NCBI RefSeq assembly: GCF_025685415.1
Contig: NZ_JAGSYB010000001.1
Coordinates: 124,001-188,000, forward strand
From: Terriglobus aquaticus
GTDB taxonomy: Bacteria; Acidobacteriota; Terriglobia; Terriglobales; Acidobacteriaceae
Direction of reading: 5' to 3'
DNA: 64,000 bases
Part shown: positions 44,718 through 54,360 of the stretch, in pieces
How the letters are laid out: each line of letters begins with the position of its first letter
How positions within the stretch are numbered: position 1 is the first letter of the stretch
Made by a program: the position numbers and the translations under genes
Notes under the pieces: generated by a model
The model's input: only the letters and a program-made list of their open reading frames with translations
Databases searched by the model: none
What the model was told of the DNA's origin: nothing

Positions 44718-46034
44718 TTACTTTCGAATTCGAGCGCCCAGAACGAACCCGAAGAGGCCGAGCAGGACCGTTCCAAGCACCGTCTGCAAGCTGGACAGGA
44801 GGGTACCCAGCTCACCCGCGGGACGGAGAGCGACCTCCGAGGTCCCGACCGTGGTCATCGAGTCGAGGCTGAACAGCAGATAGTTGACCAGGGTAAAAGG
44901 GTGCAGCGCCGTGGAACTCTCGCGCGGCCGCAGACTGCCGGTCAGCCAGTACACCGCGGCGAACGTGATTAGGATGACTAAGAAGGCGCGGGCGACCCGA
45001 TACAAGCTCTCGCCGTAATCGCAAAGCCACTCGGCCATTACGTCGCCGAGCCAGCGGAACCCGTGCACGACCGCCGACCTTCGCTGTTGCTGCTTCCAGC
45101 AGGCGGCCGCCTGGGCCGCGTGCAACCTGCGGCCGACGCGACGCCGCCGAAGGTACGCCCAGCTTGCGTCATCCGTGATACCGAGCGACTCGAAGTTGCG
45201 CTCTAGCACGATATAGCTATCGATGGCGGCTTGTAGGTCGCCCGCGGCTTCTTCGCCCACATGGCCGCCCAACTGCCGGGCGCGCATGCGGGTGCGATCG
45301 AGCCAGGCACCGGCAAATCGAACGTTGGCCAGGTTGCAATTGCTGAGCGACAGGTTTGGCAGGCTGGCGCCGCTCAGGTTGGCACCCGTCAGATTCGCGC
45401 CCTCCAGTACCGCGTCGCGCAGGTTCACATTCTGCATGCGGGCGTGCGACAGGTCAGTCCGCCGAAGCGTTGCGCCTGAAAAATCGGCACCCGCCAGGTC
45501 GGCACCGGCCAGGCTGCTTTCGTCCAGTCGGGCGTTGCGAAACAGTGCTCGATCTGCGGCGGTGTTACGCAGCTTTGCACCCCACAGATCGGCGCGCGAC
45601 AGGTCCGCACCGTCCAGGATGGCATTGCCGAAGTCGGCGAAGCGCAGCTGGGCTCCCGTCATCACGGCGTCTTCCAGCAGTGCTTCGCAGAAACTCGCTT
45701 CGCCGGCGCTGACGGTGGTCAGGGTCGCGCCTGCGAGGTCCGTGCGCGCAAGCTGCGCGGCCTCCAACCGGGCGCAGGTCAGATCGATGCCGGCGCAAGC
45801 GGCGTCCGACAGGTCTGCCCCGGTTAGGTTAGCTTGCGACAGATTGGCCGAGCGGAGACTCGCGCCGCTTAGGTTGCGCCCGTGCAGGTCGAGCCCACCA
45901 TGTGCGGCGTCGGTCACTTCGATGGGCGCGGAAGCAGCGGTCAGGGCCTCCGGCGAGGCGTCCGCCCCGTCAAACACCGCGAGCTCGGCATCGGCGTTCT
46001 CGGCGAAGTGCAGCAGCAGTTCGAGTGGAGCCAT
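44718..46034 (-). CDS. Pentapeptide-repeat protein fused to a two-helix ion-channel module
   Basis: 438 aa. Residues 45-245 are about 35-40 tandem A(D/N)LXX pentapeptide repeats (for example LSGASLRSANLSQANLTGADL), forming a right-handed quadrilateral beta-helix. A charged helical linker (about 250-340) follows. The C-terminal 95 residues have two transmembrane helices (VARAFLVILITFAAVYWLTG and LGTVLLGLFGFVLGARI) around a pore-like loop NYLLFSLDSMTTVGTSEVAL, resembling a K+-channel pore whose GYGD filter is replaced by GTSE. No signal peptide is seen, so the repeat domain would be cytoplasmic. It is nine bases downstream of a receiver-domain gene in a signalling operon. Ion selectivity and gating are unknown. 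Confidence 0.82.
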   Translation of the reverse strand: MAPLELLLHFAENADAELAVFDGADASPEALTAASAPIEVTDAAHGGLDLHGRNLSGASLRSANLSQANLTGADLSDAACAGIDLTCARLEAAQLARTDLAGATLTTVSAGEASFCEALLEDAVMTGAQLRFADFGNAILDGADLSRADLWGAKLRNTAADRALFRNARLDESSLAGADLAGADFSGATLRRTDLSHARMQNVNLRDAVLEGANLTGANLSGASLPNLSLSNCNLANVRFAGAWLDRTRMRARQLGGHVGEEAAGDLQAAIDSYIVLERNFESLGITDDASWAYLRRRRVGRRLHAAQAAACWKQQQRRSAVVHGFRWLGDVMAEWLCDYGESLYRVARAFLVILITFAAVYWLTGSLRPRESSTALHPFTLVNYLLFSLDSMTTVGTSEVALRPAGELGTLLSSLQTVLGTVLLGLFGFVLGARIRK

Positions 46035-46043
46035 GGTGCGGCG

Positions 46044-46433
46044 CTAAGCCGACTCTTTCGAAGCGTGGGTGCTACCTGTGATTGCCTCGATCTGTGCCAG
46101 CAGTTGTGCAAACACCACCGGCTTCGGATGGTAGTCGTTGCATCCGGCATCGAGCGCCTTCTGCTTGTCGCCAGACATGGCGTGTGCCGTCAACGCGATG
46201 ATCGGGATGCCCGCGGTATCCGGTTCGGATTTCAGGGTCCGTGCGATCGTCCATCCATCCACGATGGGAAGGTTCATGTCCAGCAGCATGACGTCCGGAT
46301 GCAGTTCGCGAGCCTTGTCGAGACCTTCCTGTCCGTCCTTGGCTACAGCTACTTCGAAACCACGCCGCTGGAGCCTGCGGGAGAGGAAATCCCAAAGTTC
46401 TTCATGATCTTCCACGATCAACAATCGCATCAT
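46044..46433 (-). CDS. Stand-alone response-regulator receiver protein
   Basis: 129 aa, a single CheY-type receiver. The acidic pocket is at the N-terminus (LLIVEDHEELW), the phospho-acceptor is in VMLLDMNLPIVDGW, the conserved Thr is in IIALTAHAMSGD and the Lys is in HPKPV. No output domain is attached. It lies between the hybrid kinase (31 bases upstream) and the pentapeptide-channel gene (nine bases downstream), so it is a likely phosphorelay partner and perhaps regulates the channel by direct interaction; the latter is inference. Confidence 0.92.
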   Translation of the reverse strand: MMRLLIVEDHEELWDFLSRRLQRRGFEVAVAKDGQEGLDKARELHPDVMLLDMNLPIVDGWTIARTLKSEPDTAGIPIIALTAHAMSGDKQKALDAGCNDYHPKPVVFAQLLAQIEAITGSTHASKESA

Positions 46434-46464
46434 CGTTACAACCTTTTCTTTTCTGTGGGGGCGT

Positions 46465-49374
46465 TCATTTCGGTTCGTCGTGCTGCGGGTGCGAAGCGTG
46501 ATGATCGCCTGCGGGAGCCAGGGCGCGGAGAGTTCCGGTCAACTGGCGCATGTCTGTTTCGCCCTTCACCAGTACGCGGTCTGCGCTTTCCAACTGCTTG
46601 CGCTCCGCCGCATCCAGCAGCCTGGCGGTGTAGACGACGACCGGGATGTCCGCACAGCCGGGGCGCAACCGCAACTCATGCAGAAAGTCGAAGCCATCCA
46701 TCACGGGCATCGTCAGATCCAGCAGGATGACCCGGGGCGGCGTGTGAGTGACGGTCTCCAGAGCTTTCAAGCCGTTCTCCGCGGTGCTCACAGTCCAGCC
46801 ATCGCGTTCAAATACGGTCCTGAGGCGGCGCCGGGTGTCTTCGTCGTCGTCGACCACCAGCACGTCGCCCGTCTCGCCGCGGAAGCGCTCCATCACGGAC
46901 TTCAGCCGGCTCCACTCCACGGGCTTCTGCACGGTCTCAGCCGCACCCAGGTATTCGCTCAAGCCCGGCTCGTTCACAAACGAGACCATGACGACGGGGA
47001 TGCGCTCCGTTTCCGGGTCGCTCTTGATCGCGGACAAAACGGACCAGCCATCCATCTGCGGCATCATCACGTCGAGCAGGATGGCCCGCGGCTGCAGGGA
47101 ACGGGCGAGCTCTACCCCGGTTTTTCCGTCCGCGGCAGTCCGCACACCGAAGCCCTCGCGCTCCAGGAAGCGCTTCAGCAACTCTCGTTGGGCCGGGTCG
47201 TCGTCCACCACCAGGACGATCTGCTTGTCATCCTCAACATGCGCGGCGGGCGCGTCGGCCTCGGCTTGAAGATTTTGCTGAGGAAGTATCGCGGGTATCC
47301 GCATGGTGAAGGTCGACCCGGAACCGTACACGCTCGAAACGGTGATGTCGCCACCCATCAGCCGGCAAAAGGCGCGTGTGATCGCCAGTCCCAGCCCCGT
47401 GCCGCCAAACTTGCGTGTGGTGGATTCGTCGGCCTGCTGAAAGCGTTCGAACAGGCGGCTCGTCTGTTCCTCGGTCATGCCGATTCCACTGTCGATGACG
47501 CTGAAGAGCACGTCGTCGCCCTTGCGCTCGGCTTTCAGTGTGATCGTCCCGTTTTCGGTGAACTTGGCCGCATTGCCGATCAGGTTGAAGAGGCATTGGC
47601 GGAGCTTCACCAGGTCCGTGTGCATGACCCCCAGATCGGCCGGAGCGTCCAGCAGGAGGCGGTTCGCCTTCTGCTCGACCAGTCCGCTCATCGTGTCGCG
47701 AACACTGCCGAGGATCTCGTATGCGTTGAAGTCCTCCGGGTACACCGTCATGCGGTCGGCTTCGATCTTCGAAAGATCCAGAACATCGTTGATCAGGGCG
47801 AGCAGGTGCCGGGCGTTTGACTGGATCTTGCGCACGTCATCGAGATTTGCCGTGCCGCCGGAGTCCTCCATCTCTTCTTCCAGCAGCTCGCTGTAACCGA
47901 TCACGGCAGAGAGCGGCGTCCTGAGTTCGTGACTCATGTTCGCCAGGAACTGGCTCTTGGCCCGGTTCGCTGACTCGGCCGCTTCCTTTGCCATGCGCAG
48001 TTCTTCCTGCGCCTGGTTGCGTTCCGTGATGTCGGTGTTGGTGCCGACCCATTCCCGGATTTCGCCGTTCTCATCCAGCACAGGGACGCCGCACACGTGC
48101 ATGCTGCGCCACTGCCCGTCGGAACGGCGGAGCCGGTACTCCGTATCGAAGTCGGTTTTGGTTTCCACGGCGGCCCGCCAGGCCTGCAACGCCTCCGGGC
48201 GGTCATCCGGATGAACCGCGTTGAGCCACCCGGTGCCGCGGTACTCTTCCACCGGCTGTCCGGTGAAGCGTTGCCATGAGCCTTGGCCTTCCCGCAACCG
48301 ACCATCCGGTGTGGTGGTCCAAATGATAGCGGCACTGCTCTCCACCAGCGTGCGGAAGCGCGATTCGCTTTCCGCCACCCGCTGCTCGGCGCGCTTCTCT
48401 TCCGTGATGTCCGTTAGCACAATGCCGGCGCCGGAGCGCAGAACCTTTCGGTTATCGGAAGGAAGAGGGAAGAACCCGACCTGAAAAACTCGCTGACCGG
48501 TCTCCGCTTTGCCGCTTTGCACCTGCAGGCTGGCGCGCGTAGTCCCATCCTGCAATGTTTCGCGCAGCGCTGGCCCGAGCTGCGGTTCCAGATCTCCGAA
48601 GATGCGCCACACGTTCTGACCGATGACGGTTTCGCCGGAGTGTCCAGTGATGCTCACCAGCGCGGGATTCATCTGGATGACGCGATACTCGTTGTCGATC
48701 AGGCCCAGGCCGATGGGCGCGTTGTCCATCACGCGGCTAAGCAGGGCAATGCTGGCGCGCTCCGCCCGGCGGCGCAGGATAGCCAGGGTGAGCACCGCGA
48801 GGAAGGCGACACTGAAGCCGACGGCGCCGATCAGCTGCAGCACCGGCGACCAGCGGGACTGCCTCCGTTCTTTCCGAGTGATGTCTTCGCTGGCGTTGTT
48901 CTGGATGGTGTGGACGGTGGTTCGCACCTGATCCATCAGCATCTTGTCACGGCCGGAAAGAATGAGCGCACGCGCGCTCTGCTCGCCGTTTTGATTGATC
49001 GAGTCGATCACCTCGCGAGCGAAAGCCCGCTTTGCGGTGACCTCGCGTGTAAGCGGGGCGCGCTGCGCATCGGGGATTTCCAGCCGTGCAAGCTCGCTGT
49101 CCAGGACGCTTTCGCTCGCGTAATACGGAGCCAGGTAATTCGGGTCCGCGGTGATGACGTACCCGCGCTCGCCGGTCTCCAGGTCCTTCATGTCCGAGAG
49201 CAGTTCGCTGCCCACCAGGAGGATGCGGTTGCTGCGAGCGATGTCTGCGCGCGTGGTGGCCACCAGCACAGAAAACAGGATGGCTGCAACGGCACCGACC
49301 ACAAGGCCGAGGCCCGCGATGACGCTGAGTGCGCGGGCAAGGCGGCCCGACTGGTCGCGGCGGCGGTTCGGCAT
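46465..49374 (-). CDS. Hybrid sensor histidine kinase (CHASE3-PAS-PAS-HK-REC-REC)
   Basis: 969 aa. TM1 (about 15-38) and TM2 (about 183-203) bracket a periplasmic CHASE3 domain ([36 protein letters not shown]). Two PAS domains follow ([73 protein letters not shown]). Then comes the HisKA domain with the phospho-His in [16 protein letters not shown], and the HATPase with [35 protein letters not shown] and [13 protein letters not shown]. Two receivers complete the protein: [17 protein letters not shown]...[12 protein letters not shown] and [17 protein letters not shown]...[12 protein letters not shown]. First gene of a three-gene signalling operon. The final tail is His/Asp/Pro-rich. Confidence 0.94.
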   Translation of the reverse strand: MPNRRRDQSGRLARALSVIAGLGLVVGAVAAILFSVLVATTRADIARSNRILLVGSELLSDMKDLETGERGYVITADPNYLAPYYASESVLDSELARLEIPDAQRAPLTREVTAKRAFAREVIDSINQNGEQSARALILSGRDKMLMDQVRTTVHTIQNNASEDITRKERRQSRWSPVLQLIGAVGFSVAFLAVLTLAILRRRAERASIALLSRVMDNAPIGLGLIDNEYRVIQMNPALVSITGHSGETVIGQNVWRIFGDLEPQLGPALRETLQDGTTRASLQVQSGKAETGQRVFQVGFFPLPSDNRKVLRSGAGIVLTDITEEKRAEQRVAESESRFRTLVESSAAIIWTTTPDGRLREGQGSWQRFTGQPVEEYRGTGWLNAVHPDDRPEALQAWRAAVETKTDFDTEYRLRRSDGQWRSMHVCGVPVLDENGEIREWVGTNTDITERNQAQEELRMAKEAAESANRAKSQFLANMSHELRTPLSAVIGYSELLEEEMEDSGGTANLDDVRKIQSNARHLLALINDVLDLSKIEADRMTVYPEDFNAYEILGSVRDTMSGLVEQKANRLLLDAPADLGVMHTDLVKLRQCLFNLIGNAAKFTENGTITLKAERKGDDVLFSVIDSGIGMTEEQTSRLFERFQQADESTTRKFGGTGLGLAITRAFCRLMGGDITVSSVYGSGSTFTMRIPAILPQQNLQAEADAPAAHVEDDKQIVLVVDDDPAQRELLKRFLEREGFGVRTAADGKTGVELARSLQPRAILLDVMMPQMDGWSVLSAIKSDPETERIPVVMVSFVNEPGLSEYLGAAETVQKPVEWSRLKSVMERFRGETGDVLVVDDDEDTRRRLRTVFERDGWTVSTAENGLKALETVTHTPPRVILLDLTMPVMDGFDFLHELRLRPGCADIPVVVYTARLLDAAERKQLESADRVLVKGETDMRQLTGTLRALAPAGDHHASHPQHDEPK

Positions 49375-49573
49375 CCGTGGTTGATCCTTCAGAGCAGAGG
49401 TGGGACAAGCCGCGGTTCAGCTATGGGCGGCAGGATGTCCTTCTACTCTGATGCCGTGAGAAAGTCATGAGTTCGCCCGGGTGCCACGGAAGGAGCCGAG
49501 TGGCGCGCGCACAGTGCTGTGCGAGCAGCTCACCGGCAAGCAGGCAACCACAAACGGCAAACCTCTGCTCCGA

Positions 49574-51646
49574 TCAGTGCTCCATCTTGGTTCGGAGCGC
49601 CTTGATGAAGACACCTCCCACCACGCTGCGTGCCTGGAAACCTTCCTGTTTGCCGGTCTTGGTGTCGTACCAGTCGGTCAGCGGAACGCGGGTCGGGCCT
49701 TCATTGAGCCAGGTGTAGATGGGGCTCATGATTGCCTGGAAGGTCGCATCGTCATCCGCAAGCGTGCCGGTCCAGATCTCCCAGTCCAGCTTGGTGTAGT
49801 CGCGCCGGCTATCCAGCGGCAGGCCGTACCGGTTGATCTTGGTCTTGTAGAACGCAAGCTCATCGCGGGCCACCGAGGCTGGAAACAGGTCGTAGTGCAG
49901 CAGCTTGTCCCAGACGAGGTTATATTTCTGGCTCCATGTACCGGGGCTGTTGAATGCCAGCTTGTAGTGATCGCCCTCGCGCGCCAGCTTCAACCACTCG
50001 GTCGCCATGCGGTGCGCCTCGGCGTTGTAGCGGTTCGCCTCGTCCTCGTGGTGCAGCAGTTTTGCCAGGTGCGCATAGGCCGCCACGCCTTCGGCAGCCT
50101 TGATGGAGAGATTGCTGTTGTGCGCGACGTGCCCGGCAAAGTCATCGGTGGTGAGCTGATTTTCTGGGTCCAGGCCGTGCGTCCGGAGGTATTCGGCCCA
50201 CTGGCTGAGTCTAGGCCAGAACTGCGCGGCCAGCGTCGTGTCCTTCTCCGCGCGGGCCAGCGCGTCCACCAGGATCAGCAGGTTGCCGGTTTCTTCCACC
50301 GGCATCTGATCCTCCTCCGTCTTCTCACCGCCGCCGTACTCCTGCCCATTAGCTAGCGGAAACTGGCCCAGGTCGTGTGGCGCAAATGGAAAGTGCCAGC
50401 GATCCGTCATGCTGGCGTAGCGCAGCACGGGCAGCACCTCGGCATGCAGCAGCTTCGGGTTGAAGAGCAACCAGATCGGCGCGCCCGGGTAGATCACGTC
50501 CACCGTAGCGGTGTCGCCGTTGGAAAAGTTCTCCTTCTCAAAGGTGAGCGGCTCCCCGTCTGCACCCGCGACCAGCGTATGCGCTGCGATCGCCTGGCGG
50601 TATGAGAGCGTGCACAGCCAGGCGTACTGCTCTCCACCCGCTGCCGTCATCGTCTGCTGGAAGCTCGTCTCGAACGCGGCAGCTTTCTGTTCCAGCGAAC
50701 TGTATTCCGTCGCAGCATGATCCAGCATGGTGCCGACGGTCATGCCGTTGCGCTGCCAATAGGGCCTCAGGTTCTGGTGGAACAGTTGGAACGAGTAGTC
50801 CTCGGTATAGGTCAGCAGGACGTGGCGGCTGACGGGTGCCTGGCCCACGCTGCCTAGGTCCAGCGCAGCTGCGATGTGATCGCTGTGGTGATTCGCGCCG
50901 GTCGGCACAGAGAGATCGTCTTCCTGGGGCAGCTCTCCGTTGGTGAAGCTGCGCAGCAGGCGATCGCCCGTGGCGAGCGTGGCCGCTTCGTCGTGCGGCA
51001 CGGCAATGCGGAAGTAGCCCCAGTCGATGCGGAGGTCATCGCCGGAACGATTCAGCACCTGCTGATCGCGGGAGCCGACGGACACCACGTCCGTCTGCGC
51101 CGTCCGTGCGCGCGATGTAGTCACTGGCTGGCCGGGGTAGCTGGTGGCCAGGTCCGCCGAAGCATCCAGCACGGCTTCCACCTTGTGCGAGGCACCATCG
51201 GTGGAGGCTACGGTCCAGGTCAGGTAGGTCACCGGGCGCGACATCACGTCCAGGTCGTCGGTGAACGCGGGCGTGAAGAAGGTGAGTGTGACCGCGACGC
51301 CCGCGCCTGTGAAGCGGTAGATAGTGTGCAGCGCCGTCACCTGCCGGGCCGTCTGCTGCAAGGGTTGGCCCGGGCCGCGACCCATCACGCGGTAGACCTT
51401 GCCGTCGATGCGCAACAGGCTTGTCAGCGGGTTCGCATGGCCGGTCCAATGCACGGTTTCGGAGTCGTTCAACGTATCCGCGTCCGACCAGATGCTGAAA
51501 TACGGATTGTGTGTGACCAGCGGTGTGGCGGGCGGCCGCGGGGACTGCTGCGCTACGGCCGATGCTGCTAGAAGAGCCGAGCCGGCAACTGCAAGAGCCG
51601 AGCAGGCAACGGCACAGCGAAGCCACGGTGTAGAACGAAACGTCAT
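49574..51646 (-). CDS. Exported DUF4965 / glutaminase-A-like protein
   Basis: 690 aa from ATG 51646 with GAGGA four bases upstream, beginning a signal peptide (LRCAVACSALAVAGSALLAASAVAQ). The layout matches the glutaminase-A (GtaA-type) family: a beta-rich N-terminal DUF5127 region (THNPYFSIWSDADTLNDSETVHWTGHANPLTSLLRIDGKVYRVMG), the DUF4965 region, and an (alpha/alpha)-barrel DUF1793 core (LCTLSYRQAIAAHTLVA; EETGNLLILVDALARAEKD; DDFAGHVAHNSNLSIKAAEGVAAYAHLAKLL; ETKINRYGLPLDSRRDYTKLDWEIWTGTL). Members are called glutaminases from fungal work, but the alpha/alpha fold is shared with glycoside hydrolases, and a carbohydrate role would suit this locus. Divergent from the Gfo/Idh operon. Confidence 0.85.
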   Translation of the reverse strand: MTFRSTPWLRCAVACSALAVAGSALLAASAVAQQSPRPPATPLVTHNPYFSIWSDADTLNDSETVHWTGHANPLTSLLRIDGKVYRVMGRGPGQPLQQTARQVTALHTIYRFTGAGVAVTLTFFTPAFTDDLDVMSRPVTYLTWTVASTDGASHKVEAVLDASADLATSYPGQPVTTSRARTAQTDVVSVGSRDQQVLNRSGDDLRIDWGYFRIAVPHDEAATLATGDRLLRSFTNGELPQEDDLSVPTGANHHSDHIAAALDLGSVGQAPVSRHVLLTYTEDYSFQLFHQNLRPYWQRNGMTVGTMLDHAATEYSSLEQKAAAFETSFQQTMTAAGGEQYAWLCTLSYRQAIAAHTLVAGADGEPLTFEKENFSNGDTATVDVIYPGAPIWLLFNPKLLHAEVLPVLRYASMTDRWHFPFAPHDLGQFPLANGQEYGGGEKTEEDQMPVEETGNLLILVDALARAEKDTTLAAQFWPRLSQWAEYLRTHGLDPENQLTTDDFAGHVAHNSNLSIKAAEGVAAYAHLAKLLHHEDEANRYNAEAHRMATEWLKLAREGDHYKLAFNSPGTWSQKYNLVWDKLLHYDLFPASVARDELAFYKTKINRYGLPLDSRRDYTKLDWEIWTGTLADDDATFQAIMSPIYTWLNEGPTRVPLTDWYDTKTGKQEGFQARSVVGGVFIKALRTKMEH

Positions 51647-51855
51647 ACGATCCTCACGCCAGATGGTTGCGATGGTCTGCATCAGCTTGCACTACCGACC
51701 GTGAGCGGCGCAACCAGGCCGGCCTTGCATTGGCCCATGCTCCACTCAGGCGTGTACGATGCTGGTGCTTCGACATTGTTCCTTTGTGGTGCTGCAGAAC
51801 TCGCGCCTCGCCGCGGCACCATGGCGACACACCTCATCCAGCACCGGAGATGAAG

Positions 51856-53202
51856 ATGTCTTTCTCGCGCCGCCGCTTTCTTTCCACCTTTCCCATCGCC
51901 ACCGCTGCAACTCTGCCTGCCACGCACCGGCTGCTCGCCGCGACACAGACTGCTCCCGCACGCCAGCGCGGTCCCAACGACCAGATCCAATTTGCTCTGG
52001 TGGGAGCGGGCATCCGCGGGCAACAGATCGCGTCGGCGGCGCTGCAAACGCCGAACGTCAAGATCGTTGCCGTTGCGGACTGTTATGACGGCCGCCAGCG
52101 CCGCAGCAAGGAACTGTGGGGACAGGACGTGTTCACCACGCGGGATTACCGCGAAATCCTCGCACGGCCGGATGTGGACGCGGTGATTGTCGCCACGCCC
52201 GACCACTGGCACAAGCAGGCCTCCATTGATGCCATGCACGCCGGTAAGGACGTGTACCTGGAAAAGCCGATGATTCACCTGTACGCAGACGGTCCGGAGA
52301 TCATCGCCGCCGCACAGCGGACCAATCGCATTCTCCAGGTTGGATCGCAGCGGGTGAGCAATGCTTTGTATCGCAAAGCGAAGGAGCTGCTGGCGTCGGG
52401 CGCCATTGGCAAGTTGAACCTGGTGGCTGCGCGCTGGGATCGCTCCAGCTCGTTGGGAGCTTGGAACTACAGCGTGCCGCCCGATGCCAGCCCCGAGACG
52501 TGTGACTGGCCGCGTTTTCTGGGTTCTGCGCCCAAGATCCCGTGGAACGCCGAGCGCTTTTTCCAGTGGCGCAAGTGGACCGACTACGGCTCCGGCGTGG
52601 CGGGCGATTTGTTCGTACACCTGTTCAGCGGAACCCACTTCATCACGGGAGCCCATGGGCCCACCCGCGCCTACGCCACGGGCGCCATCCGCTACTGGAA
52701 CGACGGCCGCAACGTCCCCGACGTGATGCTGGCCCTGTTCGATTACCCGGAAGGTTTCAACCTGAGCCTGCGGGTGAATCAAATTTCCGGCGGGGAAGAG
52801 GCGGAAAGCTTCCTGTTCACCGGGTCGGAAGGAACGCTCGAGATCGCCAGCTCTGGGCTGACTCTGCATCGCGTTCCGATGCAGAAGGATCCGGGTTACA
52901 TGGTGAACACCTTCGCCAAAGCCGAGCAGCAGGCGTACATCCAGCAGTACGAAGCTAAGTACCCACCGAATCCGCCGGGCACGCTCTCTGACGAGAAGAC
53001 TGAGCGCTACCAGAACCCACGTGGTTACGACGATACGGTGGAGCACTTCCGCAACTTCTTCGAGTCGGTGCGCTCACGCACGCAGCCTGTCGAGGACGCG
53101 ACGTTCGGCTTCCGCGCGGCCGGCGCAGCCCTGCTGAGCAATGTGAGCCTGCAGCGGGACAGCGTCGTTCACTGGAACCCCGAAACCATGAAGCTGAGCT
53201 AA
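51856..53202 (+). CDS. Exported Gfo/Idh/MocA-family oxidoreductase
   Basis: 448 aa from ATG 51856, with GGAG six bases upstream; another ATG lies two codons earlier. The N-terminus FSRRRFLSTFPIATAATLP is a twin-arginine signal, so the folded, cofactor-loaded enzyme is exported. Rossmann domain: FALVGAGIRGQQIASAALQ, VVATPDHWHKQA-like VIVATPDHWHKQASIDAMHAGKDVYLEKPM with the family's EKP motif. C-terminal beta-sheet domain from about residue 180 (KIPWNAERFFQWRKWTDYGSGVAGDLFVHLFSGTHFI). These enzymes oxidise or reduce sugars with tightly bound NAD(P), and periplasmic members often work on glycosides. Followed by a second Gfo/Idh gene after 27 bases. Confidence 0.92.
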   Translation: MSFSRRRFLSTFPIATAATLPATHRLLAATQTAPARQRGPNDQIQFALVGAGIRGQQIASAALQTPNVKIVAVADCYDGRQRRSKELWGQDVFTTRDYREILARPDVDAVIVATPDHWHKQASIDAMHAGKDVYLEKPMIHLYADGPEIIAAAQRTNRILQVGSQRVSNALYRKAKELLASGAIGKLNLVAARWDRSSSLGAWNYSVPPDASPETCDWPRFLGSAPKIPWNAERFFQWRKWTDYGSGVAGDLFVHLFSGTHFITGAHGPTRAYATGAIRYWNDGRNVPDVMLALFDYPEGFNLSLRVNQISGGEEAESFLFTGSEGTLEIASSGLTLHRVPMQKDPGYMVNTFAKAEQQAYIQQYEAKYPPNPPGTLSDEKTERYQNPRGYDDTVEHFRNFFESVRSRTQPVEDATFGFRAAGAALLSNVSLQRDSVVHWNPETMKLS

Positions 53203-53229
53203 CCCATGCAAGACCGCACAAGGAGCAGG

Positions 53230-54348
53230 ATGCTGCGCTTCGTTTTATCTCTCGTTGCAATCGCGGGCTTGCTGGGAACGACTGCCGGTGCTCAACAGGT
53301 GCCTGCGGACCGGCCCATCCGCGTGGTGATTGTGGGCCTGGTACATGGGCATGTGGGCGGCTTCCTGCACGCACTGCCGCAGAATCACGATGCCACCCTG
53401 GTCGGGATCGTAGAGCCAGACACCGCGCTTGCCGCGAAGTATCGCTCCCAGTACAAGCTGGATCCGGCGTTGTTCCATACCGATCTGGAAGAGACTCTGA
53501 ACGCGGTGAAGCCGGATGCGGTGTTGGTCTACACGACGATCCAGGACCATCGCAAAGTGATAGTTGCCGCCGCGCGACACGGCATCGGCAGCATGGTCGA
53601 AAAGCCGCTGAGCACGACCATGGCCGATGCCTTCGCCATCCGGGATGCGTCGCGCAAGTATCACGTACAGGTTCTGGTGAACTACGAGACCACGTGGTAC
53701 AGCTCCAACGCGGAAGCGTTGCGGCTGGCCGCGGACGGGAAACTGGGAACCATCCGCAAGGTGGTTGTGCACGACGGGCATGAGGGGCCGAAGGAGATTG
53801 GCGTTGGCCCGGAGTGGCTGCCCTGGCTCACCGATCCCGTGCAGAACGGTGCGGGCGCGCTGTTCGACTTCGGCTGCTATGGCGCCGATCTTCTAACGGT
53901 GATGATGCACGGCAAGGCTCCGCTGAGCGTAACGGCAGTGTCGCAGACCGACAAGCCGCAAACCTATCCGCACGTGGAAGACGACAGTACCGTGATCCTT
54001 CGCTACAACGGAGCGCAGGGTGTGCTCATGCCGTCCTGGGACTGGAGTTTTGCGCGCAAGGACATGGAGGTCTACGGCAGCGAAGGCACCGCGGTGACGG
54101 TGGGTCCTTCCGGCATCCGCACCCGGTTGCGTCCGGCGAAGGAAGAGACCTCGACCACGGCACCAGCTCTGCTTCCGGATCAGGCGGGCTCGCTGGCCTA
54201 TCTGGCGGCGGTTCTTCACGGACAGGTGAAGGCCGAGGGTGACCTGTCTGCGCTCGATACCAACATGGTGGTGATGCAGATCCTGGATGCGGCTCGCACC
54301 AGTGCCGCCACGGGACGCACCGTCACGCTGCAACCACTGCCACAGTAG
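53230..54348 (+). CDS. Second exported Gfo/Idh/MocA-family oxidoreductase
   Basis: 372 aa from ATG 53230, which has AGGAG four bases upstream; an ATG eight codons earlier lacks an SD. A Sec-type signal peptide (LRFVLSLVAIAGLLGTTAGAQ) instead of the Tat signal of its neighbour. Rossmann part RVVIVGLVHGHVGGFLHALPQ (a G-x2-H-G-H-x-G variant), TTIQDHRKVIVAAARHGIGSMVEKPLS (EKP motif), and the C-domain with GAGALFDFGCYGADLLTVMMHGKAP. An exported NAD(P)-dependent oxidoreductase with a Sec signal raises the question of how it obtains cofactor; a cofactor-free or carry-over mechanism, or no catalysis, are alternatives. Middle of a four-gene operon. Confidence 0.88.
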   Translation: MLRFVLSLVAIAGLLGTTAGAQQVPADRPIRVVIVGLVHGHVGGFLHALPQNHDATLVGIVEPDTALAAKYRSQYKLDPALFHTDLEETLNAVKPDAVLVYTTIQDHRKVIVAAARHGIGSMVEKPLSTTMADAFAIRDASRKYHVQVLVNYETTWYSSNAEALRLAADGKLGTIRKVVVHDGHEGPKEIGVGPEWLPWLTDPVQNGAGALFDFGCYGADLLTVMMHGKAPLSVTAVSQTDKPQTYPHVEDDSTVILRYNGAQGVLMPSWDWSFARKDMEVYGSEGTAVTVGPSGIRTRLRPAKEETSTTAPALLPDQAGSLAYLAAVLHGQVKAEGDLSALDTNMVVMQILDAARTSAATGRTVTLQPLPQ

Positions 54349-54360
54349 AAGGGATTCAGC

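Noticed and set aside
45240-45900. Periodic 15-bp pattern resembling a minisatellite or CRISPR
   Set aside because: The periodicity is the pentapeptide A(D/N)LXX codon pattern in the channel fusion gene; no conserved repeat/spacer structure.
51682-53046. 454-aa minus-strand frame opposite the Tat-exported Gfo/Idh gene
   Set aside because: Shadow of a strongly supported gene, with no motifs and a biased composition.
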